64,000 nucleotides of DNA, taken from positions 310,001 to 374,000 of the forward strand of contig CADCXA010000015.1 in NCBI GenBank assembly GCA_902806565.1, in the 5' to 3' direction. Both the position numbers and the translations under genes were made by a program. Below the pieces are notes generated by a model that saw only the letters and a list, made by a program, of their open reading frames with translations, made no database searches and was not told where the DNA came from. The stretch comes from Hypoxylon rubiginosum. Lineage: Eukaryota; Ascomycota; Sordariomycetes; Xylariales; Hypoxylaceae. This document shows, one piece after another, positions 33,951-45,775 of this stretch (its first letter is position 1; every line of letters begins with the position of its first letter).

Positions 33951-35212
33951 ATGTCTCCACGCTTAGTCGCAGTAGTCGGCGCCACCGGCGCCCAAGGCAT
34001 TCCCGTGGTACGGGACCTCGTCCAGTCCGGCGCCTACACGGTCCGCGCCCTCACCCGCGACGCCAAGAGCGCCCGGTTCCGGGAGCTGCAGTCCTACGGG
34101 CCCGTGGAGCCCGTCATCGGCACGTTCGCGTCCGAGGGCGACCTGCGGGCGACGTTCCGGGGCGCCTGGGGCGCGTTCGTCAACATCGACGGCTTCAACT
34201 CGGGCGAGAAGACCGAGATGTTCTGGACCATCCGCGCGTACGAGCTAGCTATCGAGGAGGGGGTGAAGTTCTTCGTCCTCGGAAATCTGGATTACGCGTA
34301 CAAGAACAGCGGGTTCCGCCCTGAATTCCGGTTAGCATTCTGAAAATTTCTATCTTCAACCCCTATTTTACCTACCCGCCTACCTCCCCATAAAGTGGCA
34401 TCAATTCCTCGAGGCAATCAAAACTATTCACCTTAAAATAAACTGCAAAATACTTTTAATATTATTTTAGGTACTAATTAGCTAATTTTGTCTGTAATAG
34501 GTGCGGCCATTACGACGGCAAAGGACGCATCGGCGAGTGGATCCTCCAGCAGAATCGAGACAACCAGCACCGCATGAAGGCCGCCCTCTTCACGACCGGC
34601 CCGTACATGGCGATGACCATCTCGAGCTCGACGCCCATGACGGTCTCGGCCGAGGACGGCGTGGCGACGTGGCGCCTGCCCCTCAACGACGGCGCTGTCC
34701 CCTTCGTCGCCCTCGACGACTGCGGGCACTACGTGAAATGGCTATTCGACGACCCGGAGCGCGCCAACGGCCTCGACCTGCAGGTGGCCATCGACCACGT
34801 CGGGGGCAAGGAGCTCGCCGCGGCGTTCGAGAAGGTGACGGGCCACCCGGCGCGGTTCGTCAACTTGGGCTTCGACGACTACTTCGGCGGCCCCTTCGGC
34901 TTCGACCCGGACAGCCCCGCGGGCTACAACGCGGACCCGGCGGACCCGGCGACGCTGACGATGCGCCAGAACTTCCAGGGGTTCTGGACGTGCTGGCAGC
35001 ACTCGGGGCGCGGCTCGGACATCACGAAGCGGGACTACGCGCTGCTGGACAAAATCCATCCGGACCGCGTCAAGAGCGCGGAGGAGTTCTTCCGCCGCGA
35101 GAACGAGAAGGGTATTAAGAACGGGCAGGGGACGCTCTGGGAGAGGGTCCAGCCCGGCAGGATCGGTCACATTTTGAAGATCTCGGAGGACCAGAGGACT
35201 GGGACTTTGTAG
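33951..35212 (+). CDS. NmrA-like NAD(P)-binding protein, 363 aa
   Basis: Two exons, 33951-34330 and 34501-35212, join CG|G in phase 2 and read PEFR-CGHYDGKGRIGEW across. The N-terminus has the Rossmann glycine motif in VVGATGAQGIPVVRDLV. TVRALTRDAKSARF follows, where the Arg suggests NADP preference, then the NmrA/HSCARG-type region (GAWGAFVNIDGFNSGEKTE) and a C-terminal part with HVGGKELAAAFEKVTGHPARF. These atypical short-chain dehydrogenases often lack the catalytic Tyr-x3-Lys and act as redox sensors or regulators; no such dyad is obvious here. The gene is more GC-rich at third positions than its flanks. The partner or substrate is unknown. The intron carries an alternative AG at 34470 that would not keep this join. 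Confidence 0.88.
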
Positions 35213-35837
35213 TCTTGGGGCTACGGCTTCTACGTACAATGGAGTATTGATTAGTTGGATTTCAGGGGGTTTTAGATAGATTGCGAATAAATTGGTGACG
35301 ATAGAGATTATCTATGAACGTACGAGTACCCAGTCGTATCCGACCATGAGCCATTGATTTAGGGGCTTAAATGGCGCGATTGATAGGAGAGTAAACAGAT
35401 GATGCATTTTGACCAATAATAGTAGTCTTTCGTGTAGTAGTGACCGAAGGTTTACCTGGCCGAACTCAATTTCAATTTTAGTCGTTGAAATGGCGCTTCT
35501 AGTTCCTACACCACCAAGGAACACGTTCACGACGGACCGGTTTAATCTGATGAGCACATTTCGTTATCATTTGGTCATGGACGTTATGTCTACGGCCAAG
35601 GCGGAAGACTCCAGTGTATTGAAACAAATGCTAACTAGGTAGCTTTAGAGGTAGTGAAGCTAGACTAAAACATCATGATTCATGACGAGGAGATGACAAG
35701 TGTAGTGATTATCATATAGTCGCCATGGTTAGTCTCTGACTGATATAAACTGTCAATCGCCACATCACGCTCCTAAACTTCATCTCATTTCTAGCTTGTT
35801 CTTCCACCCACGCGTATTTCGCCTTCTCTCCTCCAGT
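35213..35837. other. intergenic gap
   Basis: This 625-bp gap lies between two + strand genes. It contains the 3' UTR of the NmrA-like gene and the promoter of the caleosin-like gene. No additional gene seen. Confidence 0.6.
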
Positions 35838-37309
35838 ATGAGCGCGACACACCCCCACGCAACGAGAAAGCCAACCGCCGAACACGTCGAGCACGCCCAG
35901 CACGCCAAGACCCGATCCGGCAGGGACAGCCAGATCCCCGGCCCCAGAACAGCCAACAACCACGGACAGCAGCAGCAGCAGCAGCAGCAGGCGACAGCAA
36001 ACCGAAACCCCATAGACGTAGCGCTGAGCCGGCACGCGAACCTCCGCCGCGGAAGACGGCGGATGTCGGTGCCGGGTCCGGACGAGAGCAGCGCCGCGGC
36101 TACGCGCCGCATCGCCAACGCGGCGGCTCGGACGCGGGTTCCGTCGCCTCGGCGCGAGAGGCCGAGGTTGCCGGGGTCCGCTGCTAGCGATAATGGGGCG
36201 TCGAGGAGTAACCTGGTGCCTATTCCGGAGAAGTCCGAGTTGAGGAGCCATCGTCGGAGTATCGTCGATGCTGTTGCAAGGCCGAAGCAGGCGCCGGAGA
36301 AGCGGGAGGAGGAGGAGGAGGAGCAGCAGCAGCAGCCGAAAGAGGTTGTGGTCCGAGATGATCATAGCACGATCGCGGCTTACGAGCCCGGGTACGTGTT
36401 GCGGCGGAATGCTGAGTACTTCGATGACGACCAGGACGGGATCATCTGGTTGCGGGATACGTATGCGGGTTGCAGAAAATTAGGTGCGTATCTATCCAAG
36501 TGACCTGCCGAGAAATACGGGGATAGACTAACAGTGGACAATTGTAGGATGGGGAATCACATCCTCCTCCCTGGCCATGATCGCTCTTCATTCCATCCTC
36601 TCTTATCCCACCAACCAGAGCTCCATCCCTGATCTCGTCTCACGAATCTACTACGACGCCAGTCACGATGAAAAAGGAAGAAACTCACCCCCGCAAGCCT
36701 GCGAGACTCTTCTCACCAAGTACGACACCAGCGACAAAGGCGGCCTGAACTTCCGCGAAGTCCGGCGTCTGTGGACCGACCAGAGGTCTCAGCTCGGCAC
36801 GTACGGCTGGTGCACTGCCGTTATCGAATGTGAGTTGCATTGCCAACCCAAAGACTGCCCTGGTTGTTGATATTTCACTCATTACCTACCTACCTGCTAA
36901 CACCAACTAAGGGCTGGCCCTATACCTATTCCTCTGGCCTCGCGACGGCATCCTCCGCAGCGCCGACCTCCGCGCCGCCTTCGACGGCAGCGCCCTGTAC
37001 AAGCAGGCCGAGGAACGCCAGCGCAGAGCCGATACGAGCAAGAAGCAGCAGCAGCAGGTAGAGACCAGAGGAAGCGGCGACGGCAGCGGAGCCAGAGACG
37101 CAAGCGGTAGCGTGTCCAACCCGGTGAAGCTCGCGGTGGCGCTGGTAACCGGCGCCGCCGTCCTGTTCTGGGCGTTCCGGAACTTGACCCTCCACTCGCC
37201 TGGCTGGGCCGCGTATTGGTGGGAGAAGGATAACGACAACTACAACGACAACAACGCGGCGCAGACCGGGGCGAGTTGGACGAACCCGAAGCTGTTTGGA
37301 AATTGGTGA
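35838..37309 (+). CDS. caleosin-like EF-hand membrane protein, 441 aa
   Basis: Three exons: 35838-36483, 36548-36829 and 36912-37309. The joins read KLG-WGITSSSLAM and VIE-W-LALYLFLW. Residues 1-185 form a disordered, basic extension with poly-Gln and poly-Glu tracts, absent from short caleosins. The caleosin core follows: an EF-hand loop starting at Asp196 (DDDQDGIIWLRD), a hydrophobic helix with ALHSILSYPT, the second half with KYDTSDKGGLNF, and the DGSALY motif. A C-terminal hydrophobic helix (VKLAVALVTGAAVLFWAF) follows. Caleosins bind calcium and lipid-droplet or ER membranes, and many are haem peroxygenases that oxygenate fatty acids. The second haem-type His is present (His230), but the first, five residues before the EF-hand, is Asn191, so peroxygenase activity is doubtful. 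Confidence 0.85.
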
Positions 37310-37862
37310 GGGTTAGCGTATGTAGCAAGTGGAGACTCGTGAACAATCTATGGTGGTGATGATGATTCTTAGGGGTTTGCTGTCAGATTGTTAGCGAACG
37401 TTGACGGACCTTTACATATCTAGTTACTTCGTATCATATAAGTTCATTTGATATTAGGCTGGCAATTGATCTTACCAAAAATTAAATAAATGCAATAGAG
37501 CTGTCACTGAAGTCCACGAGGAGGAAGTTGTCAAGACTGTGATGGGATTCATCTAAAGTTATCATTAGTGTAACTCGACTAGCTAAAGCTAGCAAATTGC
37601 TTCTCGTTATTCATCCCCCTCGACAAAAATATTCATGTCGGAATCCATGCCAATCTCATTATCTCAAGTCGCAGCGCGAATCCGTATGGTATCTCGTCTC
37701 TATCCGGATGCGTCCTCGTGCTTTCATGACCAGGCGTCAAGGGTATCATTTCGACCCGCCACGGCCGAATTATCTGGGTGGGTAGCGGATGAGACTTGCT
37801 GGATGCCGTGAGTGCTACCAACGCATGTCCTCTACCCAAGTCTTCAAAGTCAAACCCGGACG
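37310..37862. other. intergenic gap between convergent genes
   Basis: Stops of the caleosin-like gene and csn2 face each other over 553 bp. Only 3' UTR sequence is expected; no gene or repeat stands out. Confidence 0.6.
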
Positions 37863-39449
37863 CTAGCCGGCGAGAATCTTGGCGTTCTTCTTGTACTTGG
37901 CTTCTCTTCGTGAACGACTGCTCTCGGTAGGAAACATGGCCGGTAGCGCTGCCTCGTCCGCCTGAGCGTGGGCGTCGGCCATCTTAAATCCCTCGCCGTC
38001 CTTGAAGATGGCGGTATACAGCCCTGAGAGGGCATCAGCCCAGGCGTCCATAGCCTGCACACGCTCGGCGTCGCCGTCCGACTCTATCTCGAGAACGCCC
38101 GTCTGCTGGTCTATTTTGCCCTTAATCTTTCCATCTACTATCAGGAAACCTAGGATATCTTGCACTTCAGCCTCGGATATCTTGAGTTGGCGCGCAACCC
38201 ATGCGAGCTTCATACGCGTGTACGGAGCAATCAGCTTCACCACAGCCTTGGTACGCATGTTACGCGTAACCTCGTCGATATTCTCTGCGATGAAAGGATC
38301 GGCTAGGATATCTTGGTGCTCCTGCAATACATTGACATAATCGTGCATGTCATCCCGCTGGTACGCATCCACAAGTTTGGTCATGGCGGAAATGCGAGGG
38401 TCGTTGCGATAGGGTTTGGTTTCTTGCGAGTCGAAGGGGTTGATGTCGGACTTCATCAGCATGGTGGTAAGAAGTAGATATTTGAGGACCTGGATTCGCT
38501 GCAAGGATCCGGCCTCGTCGTAGTTTCGGAACGACTCGAAGAAGTCACTTTGGGCGTCCTTCCAGTTCTCCTCGCTCATGTGCATCTTGCCTCCGCATTC
38601 ACGGATGATACCCATGATCTTGGGGTGGGGCACCGCGGAGCGAACCTTCAGCGCTCTCTGATACAAGACCTTGAGTTGCTTGTTGTTGCGCGTTTCGGCA
38701 TACATCTGGATCTCCAAGGCGTAGATCTCCAGGGAATATGTGCCCTTGCTGGGATCATCTGAACCGTCCTCCCGCTGACAAGCCTTCTGGAGCTCACGTA
38801 ACTTCTTAGTAACCGAGAGATATTGCTTGCGGTCGAGGAGCAGCTTGGCTAGCTTGATGTTGGTCTTGAGCCACAGACGCTCGTTGTTCGTGTTCTGGAA
38901 GCAGTTGAGGGTCAAGGAGTAAAACTGTTCCATTGCCTTCCGAGCATCTTCGTTATCCGACTCCTTTTCGATGTAGTCTAACATATTGTTGATAGACTTC
39001 TCGGAATAGTTACGGGTAACGGCGGACTTGACGTATGTGAGGAGCTCGGTGTAATGTTCCACGGCCTAAGATGCTTGTTAGCCAGGCGCGAAAAGCGAGA
39101 ACTGGAGGATTTCCTTGGTCAAATTAGCTCCTGACCTTGTCGTATCGTCCTAAACCAAACTCTAGCTTGATTGCCTGCTTCAGTCCTTTGAATCCCCAAT
39201 CACCCTTCTCAGACTCGAGGGTAGGAATGCTTAGGAATTCCTCTACGGCTTCCTCCTTCTCGGAGGACTTTAGTTGCTTGGCATTGTAATATTTGTTCTC
39301 AATATCGACGTCTCCGGAGTCGTCGTCATCGTCGTCCTCGTACTCGAAGTCGTACCTATAGACGTTTAGTTATAAGGAGGGTACGTTATAGTTAAAGAGG
39401 ATACATACTGCTCCTCGTCGGACTCTTGCATGAAATCATCGTCAGACAT
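37863..39449 (-). CDS. csn2: COP9 signalosome subunit 2, 487 aa
   Basis: Three exons: 39449-39409, 39355-39136 and 39065-37863. The first exon has only 41 bp (MSDDDFMQESDEEQ), joined by a GTATGT donor to YDFEYEDDDDDDSGD. The acidic start, KGLKQAIKLEFGLGRYDKAVEHY and the long helical-repeat region (NIKLAKLLLDRKQYLSVTKKLRELQK, EDAQSDF-type segments) match Csn2/Rpn6 proteins. The PCI domain lies near residues 290-400 (IDEVTRNMRTKAVVKLIAPYTRMKLAWVARQL, DILGFLIVDGKIKGKID). In the nucleus the COP9 signalosome removes NEDD8 from cullins and thereby controls ubiquitin ligases; in fungi it affects development and light responses. The gene is divergent from cwc25 across a 543-bp spacer. Nothing appears broken. 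Confidence 0.96.
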
Positions 39450-39992
39450 GTTGACGGTGATTAGTGGAACGGACGATGTAATGGTATTGGTTCGGCGGAG
39501 GGGAATAGAATGAGAGATTAGACGGGAGCTGGAGTCAAATTATAAGTACGTATGCTCTAGAAGCTAGCAATGGGGAATATTTGTTTCATACGTAGCGTGA
39601 AGAATGGTAGATGGTTCCAGTTTCTTTGGATTGAAGTTGCGAGGCAGCACGCACTGCACTGCGGGATGCGGCGTTATCTTATCAGAGCTCTACCTTGACT
39701 ATGGGGGTAAAAGAATTAGCATATATTTGCGTGCACGAGTCACTGAAAGCTGCTAATTCTTTTGTTAGCCGCCTTTCGTGGGGCTATGCGGGGCATGTAG
39801 TGGGTACGTACCGTGCGACCCCTGCCCTTGTCCCTGCAAATAGATGTGGCTGGATTTCCAGTGGCAACCCATTCTTTTAACGAACATCCCAGACAATCAA
39901 GTCTCTCTTTTCTTTATCGTTTTTTCCATCAACGACTTACCCTTCCCCATCCAATTTCTGCGCGACACTATCCGATTCTTTAGTTCGTCAAG
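39450..39992. promoter_or_regulatory. bidirectional promoter region csn2 / cwc25
   Basis: A 543-bp spacer between the two divergent start codons. It must hold both promoters and 5' UTRs; the cwc25 side is C/T-rich (tctctcttttctttatcg). I identify no specific factor site. Confidence 0.6.
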
Positions 39993-41195
39993 ATGGGTGA
40001 CCTCCAACTGAAGAAGTCGTACCATCCGTCGCTGTTAAAGAACCAAAAGCGGGTATACGAGGAGGAGAAAAAGGCTTTAGAAGAGCGCAAAAAGACCGAG
40101 GCTCGCATTCAAGAGATCAAGGAAGAACGCGCCAAGGAAGAACTTCAGAGACAACTCGCCGTCTCCGGAGGCCGCACCGTAGTCGATCGTGTTGAGTGGA
40201 TGTACCAGGGCCCCAGCGATGGCCAGAATGGTACCGCCGAAGAACTCGAGGGCTACTTGCTCGGAAAGCGACGCATCGACAACATCCTGACCAAAGGATC
40301 CGACCATGAGAACCTCAAGAAGGCCGCCGGCGCCGAGAGCTTCATGGCTCTGCAGAATGCAAACACCGAGAGGGATACTGCCATCAAGATCCGAGAAGAC
40401 CCTCTTTTAGCCATTAAGAAGCAAGAGCAGGCCGCTTACGAGGCCATGATGAATGATCCTATCAAGAGAAGACAACTCCTTGCGACTATGGGAAAACCCG
40501 AAGAGAAACATTCGTCGCGAAAGAGAGAGGACAAGCACTCGAGACGGCACAGGCACAGATCGCATTCAAGAGAACACCGCCACCGCCATCGTCGATCCAA
40601 TTCGAAAGATAGAGACGACTCAAGGGAACGTCGACATAGACGTCGTCGATCAGACTCGGAAGAACGTTCAAGAAGCAGAGACAGACGTAGTTCAAGAAAA
40701 GATGGATATTCAGAGCGCTCCGAGCGAAAGCGGCCCACGTCCGAGGACGAGCCAAGAGACGATGATAGACCGCGTAGAGGTCGATCCCGGAGCCCGCGCC
40801 GGAGTGACGCCAAGGACGATGGTTATCGGCGCCGCGACTACTCAAATGAACCACCCCGAGAACGACGACACCGCCATGACAGCCATGAGGACCGCCGTGA
40901 TTATCGCGGTTACCGCGAACGACGCCCACCGAAGAACGGACCCAGCAATGGCCGTCGTGATGAGAATAGCGGTAAAGACAGTTCAGCTACGGCAGCTGCG
41001 GAGGAGCGAGCGCGTAAGCTGGCCGCAATGCAAGAGGCTGCATCCGATCTCGACCAAAACCGGGAGGAGCGGTTGAGAGCAATTGCCGAAAAGGAGCGTC
41101 TAGAACGGGAAGCGGACGATAAGGCGCGGGAACGTTCAGGAAAATACGACGACAGGCAATTCGTTAATGGGTTACGAAGACAGCTCATTACTTAA
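39993..41195 (+). CDS. cwc25: pre-mRNA-splicing factor Cwc25, 400 aa
   Basis: Single exon. The start [20 protein letters not shown] begins the CIR-type N-terminal domain (about 1-45), followed by a charged helix. The Cwc25 core follows with [23 protein letters not shown] and [39 protein letters not shown] (about 60-165). Residues 170-340 are Arg/Ser/His/Asp-rich, typical of splicing factors. The end forms a helix ([32 protein letters not shown]). Cwc25 joins the spliceosome after Prp2 action and promotes the first transesterification. The lack of introns in a gene for a splicing protein is unremarkable. Alternative frames inside the RS region are composition artefacts. Confidence 0.95.
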   Translation: MGDLQLKKSYHPSLLKNQKRVYEEEKKALEERKKTEARIQEIKEERAKEELQRQLAVSGGRTVVDRVEWMYQGPSDGQNGTAEELEGYLLGKRRIDNILTKGSDHENLKKAAGAESFMALQNANTERDTAIKIREDPLLAIKKQEQAAYEAMMNDPIKRRQLLATMGKPEEKHSSRKREDKHSRRHRHRSHSREHRHRHRRSNSKDRDDSRERRHRRRRSDSEERSRSRDRRSSRKDGYSERSERKRPTSEDEPRDDDRPRRGRSRSPRRSDAKDDGYRRRDYSNEPPRERRHRHDSHEDRRDYRGYRERRPPKNGPSNGRRDENSGKDSSATAAAEERARKLAAMQEAASDLDQNREERLRAIAEKERLEREADDKARERSGKYDDRQFVNGLRRQLIT

Positions 41196-42466
41196 GTGTA
41201 ATGAGGAATAACAATGACAGGAATGGGGTTTTAAGTTGGGACATTATCATATGAAGATGAAACCGCTCGTTCTTACGAATTACATCCTATGCGATCCTTA
41301 AACGTGTACATTCAAACGTCCGAAGGTTAAACGCGAAAGTCGTTCTGACAAATTTATTGGTAAGCATCAACATACAACATCGTCAGTATGAAGATGCCTG
41401 CTAAACAAAAAAGGCCTGGCAAGAAGTCAATTGCGAGCTGGCATCGATGTAGCGGCGTCTACTTGACGGAGGAGTTAGAACCAGCAATTAGCAATCCAAA
41501 CCATAGACAGTCACACATAATTCGACCGTCCCATACGACAATCATTTTTCCCCCTCAACGTTGATCCTGTTCGAATTAATTACTGCGTACAATTTTTAGG
41601 ATACGAACTAGATAGATGTATATAAGGTATGCACTAGCTAAGGCTCTTTGTCCTCCGGATCGAGCCCCCCTTATCCAGGCTAACACTCATTTAAGGGGTC
41701 AAAGAAAAAGCCCTGACAGACTCCGAGTATGCTTTGTGCCCTTAACCCCTATCCGAGCTAATACGGCTAGGACCAAAGGACTTGATTCCTGGCAACGGTT
41801 CCTAATACGACATCCCTCGGCTTGCCTCATAATAGGAGCAAGAGTTCCAAACAGACAAGACCACATCACCCCCCAAATTCCCGCTCAATAAATTCACATT
41901 GACTGCCCATTGAAAAAATGTTTTCATCGATTTGGAAAGTTAATCAGCTCTCTATGACAGATAATTTCTCGGCATTACCAAAGATTAGGTATTAATAATA
42001 CTTACTGTCACAAAGTCACAATAGTACACATTCCAAAGTCTATCACGGTCAGTTCAATCAGTCACATGCGCTCTCATCTATTCTCGTGGATTACAATCGT
42101 ATTAAGCTAATGTACTTAATGCCTACCTAGATTACTCAGCAACGGTGGGAAACATAACAGCCTGCTATCTGCTTGTAGCCAGGACAGAGGAAACAAAACA
42201 AGATAAACAGGAGAATGCTCTCTTCTCGCGCCGGTAGGAGATATCATATAAGTTCATCGAAGTTCATCGGTTGGATACAAAAGAAAAAGGTACGTGTCAG
42301 ATCTCGTGACACTCCCCGTTGACTTTGCGAGTCAAGTCGAAAAAGTCGTTCTGTCTACTACCCCCTACCCCTATGGGTAGTAGGTAGGTATTGCTAACTC
42401 CGCATATGTATGTGTGTGTACGTACGCATGTAAGGTCCGTTGGAGAACCGCAAACCCTTAGGGTTC
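41196..42466. other. intergenic gap between convergent genes
   Basis: This 1.3 kb separates the cwc25 stop from the repeat-rich gene's stop. A short direct repeat, aagttcatcg, occurs twice near 42251-42270, and gtaggtaggta lies near 42380. The frame 41616-41891 (+) has no recognisable motif. No gene supported. Confidence 0.55.
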
Positions 42467-45400
42467 CTAATCTATATTTAGGTAACCCGGGTTTGTTGGT
42501 GGCGGCCTCCTCCAAAACCTATATGACCAACTGGCCCTGGGGGCGCTGAGAGGGGGGCTGTCGGGTATAGTGAATATGCGGGGATTCACCTCCGGTTCGG
42601 CTTGGGTGCCGTTGGCGTTGGTGTTGGCGTTGGTCTGTGGGTTAGCACCGGGGGCGGCGGCAGCATTGTTGTTGTTGTTATTGTTCGGCCCCGGCTGCAG
42701 CTGGGGAGCCGGAGTGGTCGAAGCCGCCGGTGGAGGCAACATGCCCTGCGAAATCATCAAATTGTCTATCCAATTCGGGTCGAGCGGTTCGACCCGCTCC
42801 CACTCCTCCGGAAGGGTCCAGCGCGGGGGGTACGAAACCATCGGCGTGCCAGGCGGGTAGGTAATGTTGTTGAATTCGGGCAGGTAGATGCCTACCGGGA
42901 ATTGCCCGGCTTGCGGACCTTGCGGACCTTGGGGGTATTGCGGACCTTGCGGGAATTGCGGGCCTTGCGGGACCTGTGTGCCTTGCGGGACCTGCTGACT
43001 TTGCGGGACCTGCGGACCTTGCGGGACTTGCCCGGCTTGCGGTGCTTGCGGGACTTGCGGTGCTTGCGGGACTTGCGGGACTTGCGGGACTTGCGGGGCT
43101 TGCGGGGCTTGCCCGCCTTGTCCAGCTTGCGGGACCTGCGGACCTTGCGGGACTTGCCCGGCTTGTGGTGCTTGTGGTGCTTGCGGTGCTTGTGGTGCTT
43201 GCGGTGCTTGCGGTGCTTGCGGTGCTTGCGGTGCTTGCGGTGCTTGTGTGCCTTGCGGGACCTGCGTGCCTTGCGGGACCTGCGTGCCTTGCGGGACCTG
43301 TGTGCCTTGCGGGACCTGCTGACTTTGCGGGACCTGCGGACCTTGCGGGACTTGCCCGGCTTGCGGTGCTTGCGGGACTTGCGGGACTTGCGGTGCTTGC
43401 GGTGCTTGCGGGACTTGCGGGACTTGCGGTGCTTGCGCGGCTTGCGGGACTTGCTCGGCTTGCGGGACTTGCTCGGCTTGCGGGAGTTGCTGATATTGTT
43501 TTCGAACCTGCTCCAACTGCTCCAACCCTTGCTGCAAACGAACTTTGATAGCTTCCTCGGTCATCTGATGCTCTGCTTGAATATGTTGCAAAGTGCCCTT
43601 CCAATAATCCGATACAGCGGCCGGGTCGGTCCGGAGTAACTCTATTGCAAGCAGCATCTGCGAATAAATACCAGCAGTCTCCTCAATAGCATCAAGCCCT
43701 AGTGCATCCACCTGAGCTTCCAACGCTGCAAAGGGACCCCCTGCCGCAGTCTGATCGGTGGTAGCGGTGGTAGCGGCGGTACCCTGTCCTTGGCTCGACG
43801 GGATAGTCTGGGATCCAGGGGTGTTTTGAGGTGCAGCGTTGCTCGTCGGCTCGGTCGCGGGAGTAGCAGTGCTAGCTGGCTCGGTCACGGGAGCAGTAGT
43901 GCTAGCTTGCTCTGTCACGGGAGCAGTAGCTTGCTCGGTCGCGGGAGCAGTAGTGCTAGCTGACTCGGTCGCGGGAGTAGCAGTGTTAGCTGGTACGACA
44001 CCCGTAGGGTTCTCAGAAGTCGGTATACTAGCCGCCGGATTAGGGGGGGCTGGAGTTTGGGACTGGTTGGGCGGCCCCGGAACGTTTGAAGTCTGAGTGG
44101 AAGGAGGGCCTGGGGGGAAGGATCCAGTCGCCTGAGACGCCGTAGAAGAGGATTTGACCGGCATTTTGGTTGCATAGTAGCCAAACAGAACATCTTGAGA
44201 GGACGAAGATGGTTTTTTAACAACGGCACCGTTCTTGACAGGATCCCCAAATGGATTCGTCTTTTGAGTACTAGAAGTATCAGTACTGCTACTTGGGACG
44301 TTGCCTGTGTTAGACTGGGAGGTATTAGGCTGAGGAGCATTGGTACTAGGAGCATTAGTACTAGGAGCATTAGTACTAGGAGCATCAGTGCTAGGAGCAT
44401 TAGTACTAGGAGCATTAGTGCCAGGAGTATTAGTGCCAGTAGGAGGACCATTAAGACTACTACCTAGGGCGTTGCCTGTGAATAGAGGAGGGACCCCGCC
44501 GTTGACCGGAGGAGCAGAAGGTGTATTACTAAATATTGCACCAGTATTACCACTACCACCAAATACACCAATACCACCACCATTCTTTGTAATAGCAGGC
44601 GTCTTAACGCCAGGAGTTCCAGTAGTCGTACTATTATTATTACTGCCATTAGCACCGCCATTGGGAGAGCTCTGGGCTTGACTGGTCTGGTCCGGCGCTG
44701 GATTTTGAGGTGCCGGGTTTTGAGGCGCTAGAGGTTGGGGTACTGGATTCTGAGGTGTTGGATTCTGAGGTGCTGGATTCTGAGGCGCTGGATTCTGAGG
44801 CGCTGGATTCTGGGGTGCTAGAGGTTGGGGTGCTGGATTCTGAGGCACTGGATTCTGGGGTGCTTGAGGTTGGGGTGCTGGATTTTGAGGCGCCGGGTTT
44901 TGAGGCGCTGGGTTTTGAGGTGCTGGGGTTTGAGTTGCTGGTTTTTGGGCCTCTGGTTTTTTGGCCTCTGGTTTTTGGGCCTCTGGTTTTTGGGCCCCTG
45001 GTTTTTGGGCTTCTGGTTTTTGGCCTTGACCGGCTTGGTCCGTCGTTGGAGCGGCGGCCGGGTTTTGGCCGGCGTTATCCTGCTTTTGACGCTTCTTTTC
45101 GGATTCAAGGTCCTCGCCGGGCCGTTTCTCCTTCTTGCTTTGGTCAGTGCCGAAATCGGTCATCCACTGGTAACCGAGCCTGAACCAAAGCAGGAAGATT
45201 GCCGCCCACTTGTCCGACTCCTCCCACGGTTGGTAGAAGGGCTTGTCTTGGCCGAAGGACTGGGCGTACGCGGCTACGCGCCGCTGGTAGTCGTCTCGGA
45301 TCGCGTCTGTCCCCTGCTCAACACGGAATCGGTATTCGAGCATCGTGAGGATGTAGAAAACTATGTGATGCTCTAGTGTCCATTTTTCCTTGTTGGCTGG

Positions 45401-45775
45401 TCTGTAACCAAAGTAGGCGGGGAGCTCCTGTTTGTTGGCGAACACTTCCTGCAGGATTGGGACGAGCATGGGAAAGGTAGGATACACTCCATCATGTCGC
45501 ATTTTTAAGAAACAGTCTTTCATGAAGATCTGCAACGCAAATTTCTCTGCGTCGCAGTCGTAAAAAGTTGCAAAGTCGTCGAGAGTCCACCATGAGTCCA
45601 CCTCCTGTCGGACATCTTCAGGCCGAATGCTTCCAGTCGCAAGTCCGTAGCACATGAGGTAAATGAAAACCGACCCGCTTTCCAGGTCCTGGGCAATTTC
45701 ATTTGTCTGGTGATCCATGACCCAGCCCATGAAATCGCTTCCATTCTTGACACCGCCAGGAGGTTGGTCGGACAT
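42467..45775 (-). CDS. unrecognised repeat-rich protein, 1102 aa
   Basis: One uninterrupted frame. I start it at [12 protein letters not shown] rather than the upstream Met at 45994, because the intervening 73 codons look like AT-rich leader sequence. Residues 1-210 appear folded and rich in aromatics and acids ([56 protein letters not shown]). A basic segment ([18 protein letters not shown], 214-231) could be a nuclear signal. Then come KPEAQ units (about 252-278), APQNP units (283-361), APSTN units (454-480), TEPAST-like units (598-646), a helical, coiled-coil-like segment (680-765), and a long PQxPQ array (765-958). A Pro/Asn-rich tail follows. I do not recognise the family. An intron within low-complexity parts cannot be excluded. 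The function is unknown; a scaffold-type or condensate-forming protein is a guess. Confidence 0.7.
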   Translation of the reverse strand: MSDQPPGGVKNGSDFMGWVMDHQTNEIAQDLESGSVFIYLMCYGLATGSIRPEDVRQEVDSWWTLDDFATFYDCDAEKFALQIFMKDCFLKMRHDGVYPTFPMLVPILQEVFANKQELPAYFGYRPANKEKWTLEHHIVFYILTMLEYRFRVEQGTDAIRDDYQRRVAAYAQSFGQDKPFYQPWEESDKWAAIFLLWFRLGYQWMTDFGTDQSKKEKRPGEDLESEKKRQKQDNAGQNPAAAPTTDQAGQGQKPEAQKPGAQKPEAQKPEAKKPEAQKPATQTPAPQNPAPQNPAPQNPAPQPQAPQNPVPQNPAPQPLAPQNPAPQNPAPQNPAPQNPTPQNPVPQPLAPQNPAPQNPAPDQTSQAQSSPNGGANGSNNNSTTTGTPGVKTPAITKNGGGIGVFGGSGNTGAIFSNTPSAPPVNGGVPPLFTGNALGSSLNGPPTGTNTPGTNAPSTNAPSTDAPSTNAPSTNAPSTNAPQPNTSQSNTGNVPSSSTDTSSTQKTNPFGDPVKNGAVVKKPSSSSQDVLFGYYATKMPVKSSSTASQATGSFPPGPPSTQTSNVPGPPNQSQTPAPPNPAASIPTSENPTGVVPANTATPATESASTTAPATEQATAPVTEQASTTAPVTEPASTATPATEPTSNAAPQNTPGSQTIPSSQGQGTAATTATTDQTAAGGPFAALEAQVDALGLDAIEETAGIYSQMLLAIELLRTDPAAVSDYWKGTLQHIQAEHQMTEEAIKVRLQQGLEQLEQVRKQYQQLPQAEQVPQAEQVPQAAQAPQVPQVPQAPQAPQVPQVPQAPQAGQVPQGPQVPQSQQVPQGTQVPQGTQVPQGTQVPQGTQAPQAPQAPQAPQAPQAPQAPQAPQAPQAGQVPQGPQVPQAGQGGQAPQAPQVPQVPQVPQAPQVPQAPQAGQVPQGPQVPQSQQVPQGTQVPQGPQFPQGPQYPQGPQGPQAGQFPVGIYLPEFNNITYPPGTPMVSYPPRWTLPEEWERVEPLDPNWIDNLMISQGMLPPPAASTTPAPQLQPGPNNNNNNNAAAAPGANPQTNANTNANGTQAEPEVNPRIFTIPDSPPLSAPRASWSYRFWRRPPPTNPGYLNID
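42890..43480 (-). repeat. PQ-x-PQ coding minisatellite
   Basis: About 600 bp of 9-bp-based tandem units such as ttgcgggac and ttgcggtgc, organised in higher-order blocks. The block reading [16 protein letters not shown] occurs twice, at about 42970-43010 and 43270-43340. The repeat phase is a multiple of three, so the frame is kept. It is coding, not CRISPR: there are no spacers. Confidence 0.9.
44700..45030 (-). repeat. APQNP and KPEAQ coding tandem repeats
   Basis: Fifteen-base units (ggattctgaggtgct type) encode APQNP over about 44700-44940. They are followed by 15-base tttttgggcctctgg-type units encoding KPEAQ to about 45030. A separate 15-base array (ggagcattagtacta type, encoding NAPST) lies at about 44335-44430. 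All periods are multiples of three. Confidence 0.9.

Noticed and set aside
34501..35118. Arg/Pro-rich + strand frame overlapping the NmrA-like second exon.
   Set aside because: Off-frame reading of GC-rich codons. The in-frame product matches the NmrA-like family across the intron.
42890..43480. Dense direct repeats that might suggest a CRISPR array.
   Set aside because: No unique spacers, the organism is eukaryotic, and the repeat is coding.
42602..43639. Long + strand and alternative-frame ORFs across the PQ repeat (for example [14 protein letters not shown] translations).
   Set aside because: Frame artefacts of a 9-bp repeat that is open in several frames. Only the minus-strand frame continues into non-repetitive folded sequence at both ends.
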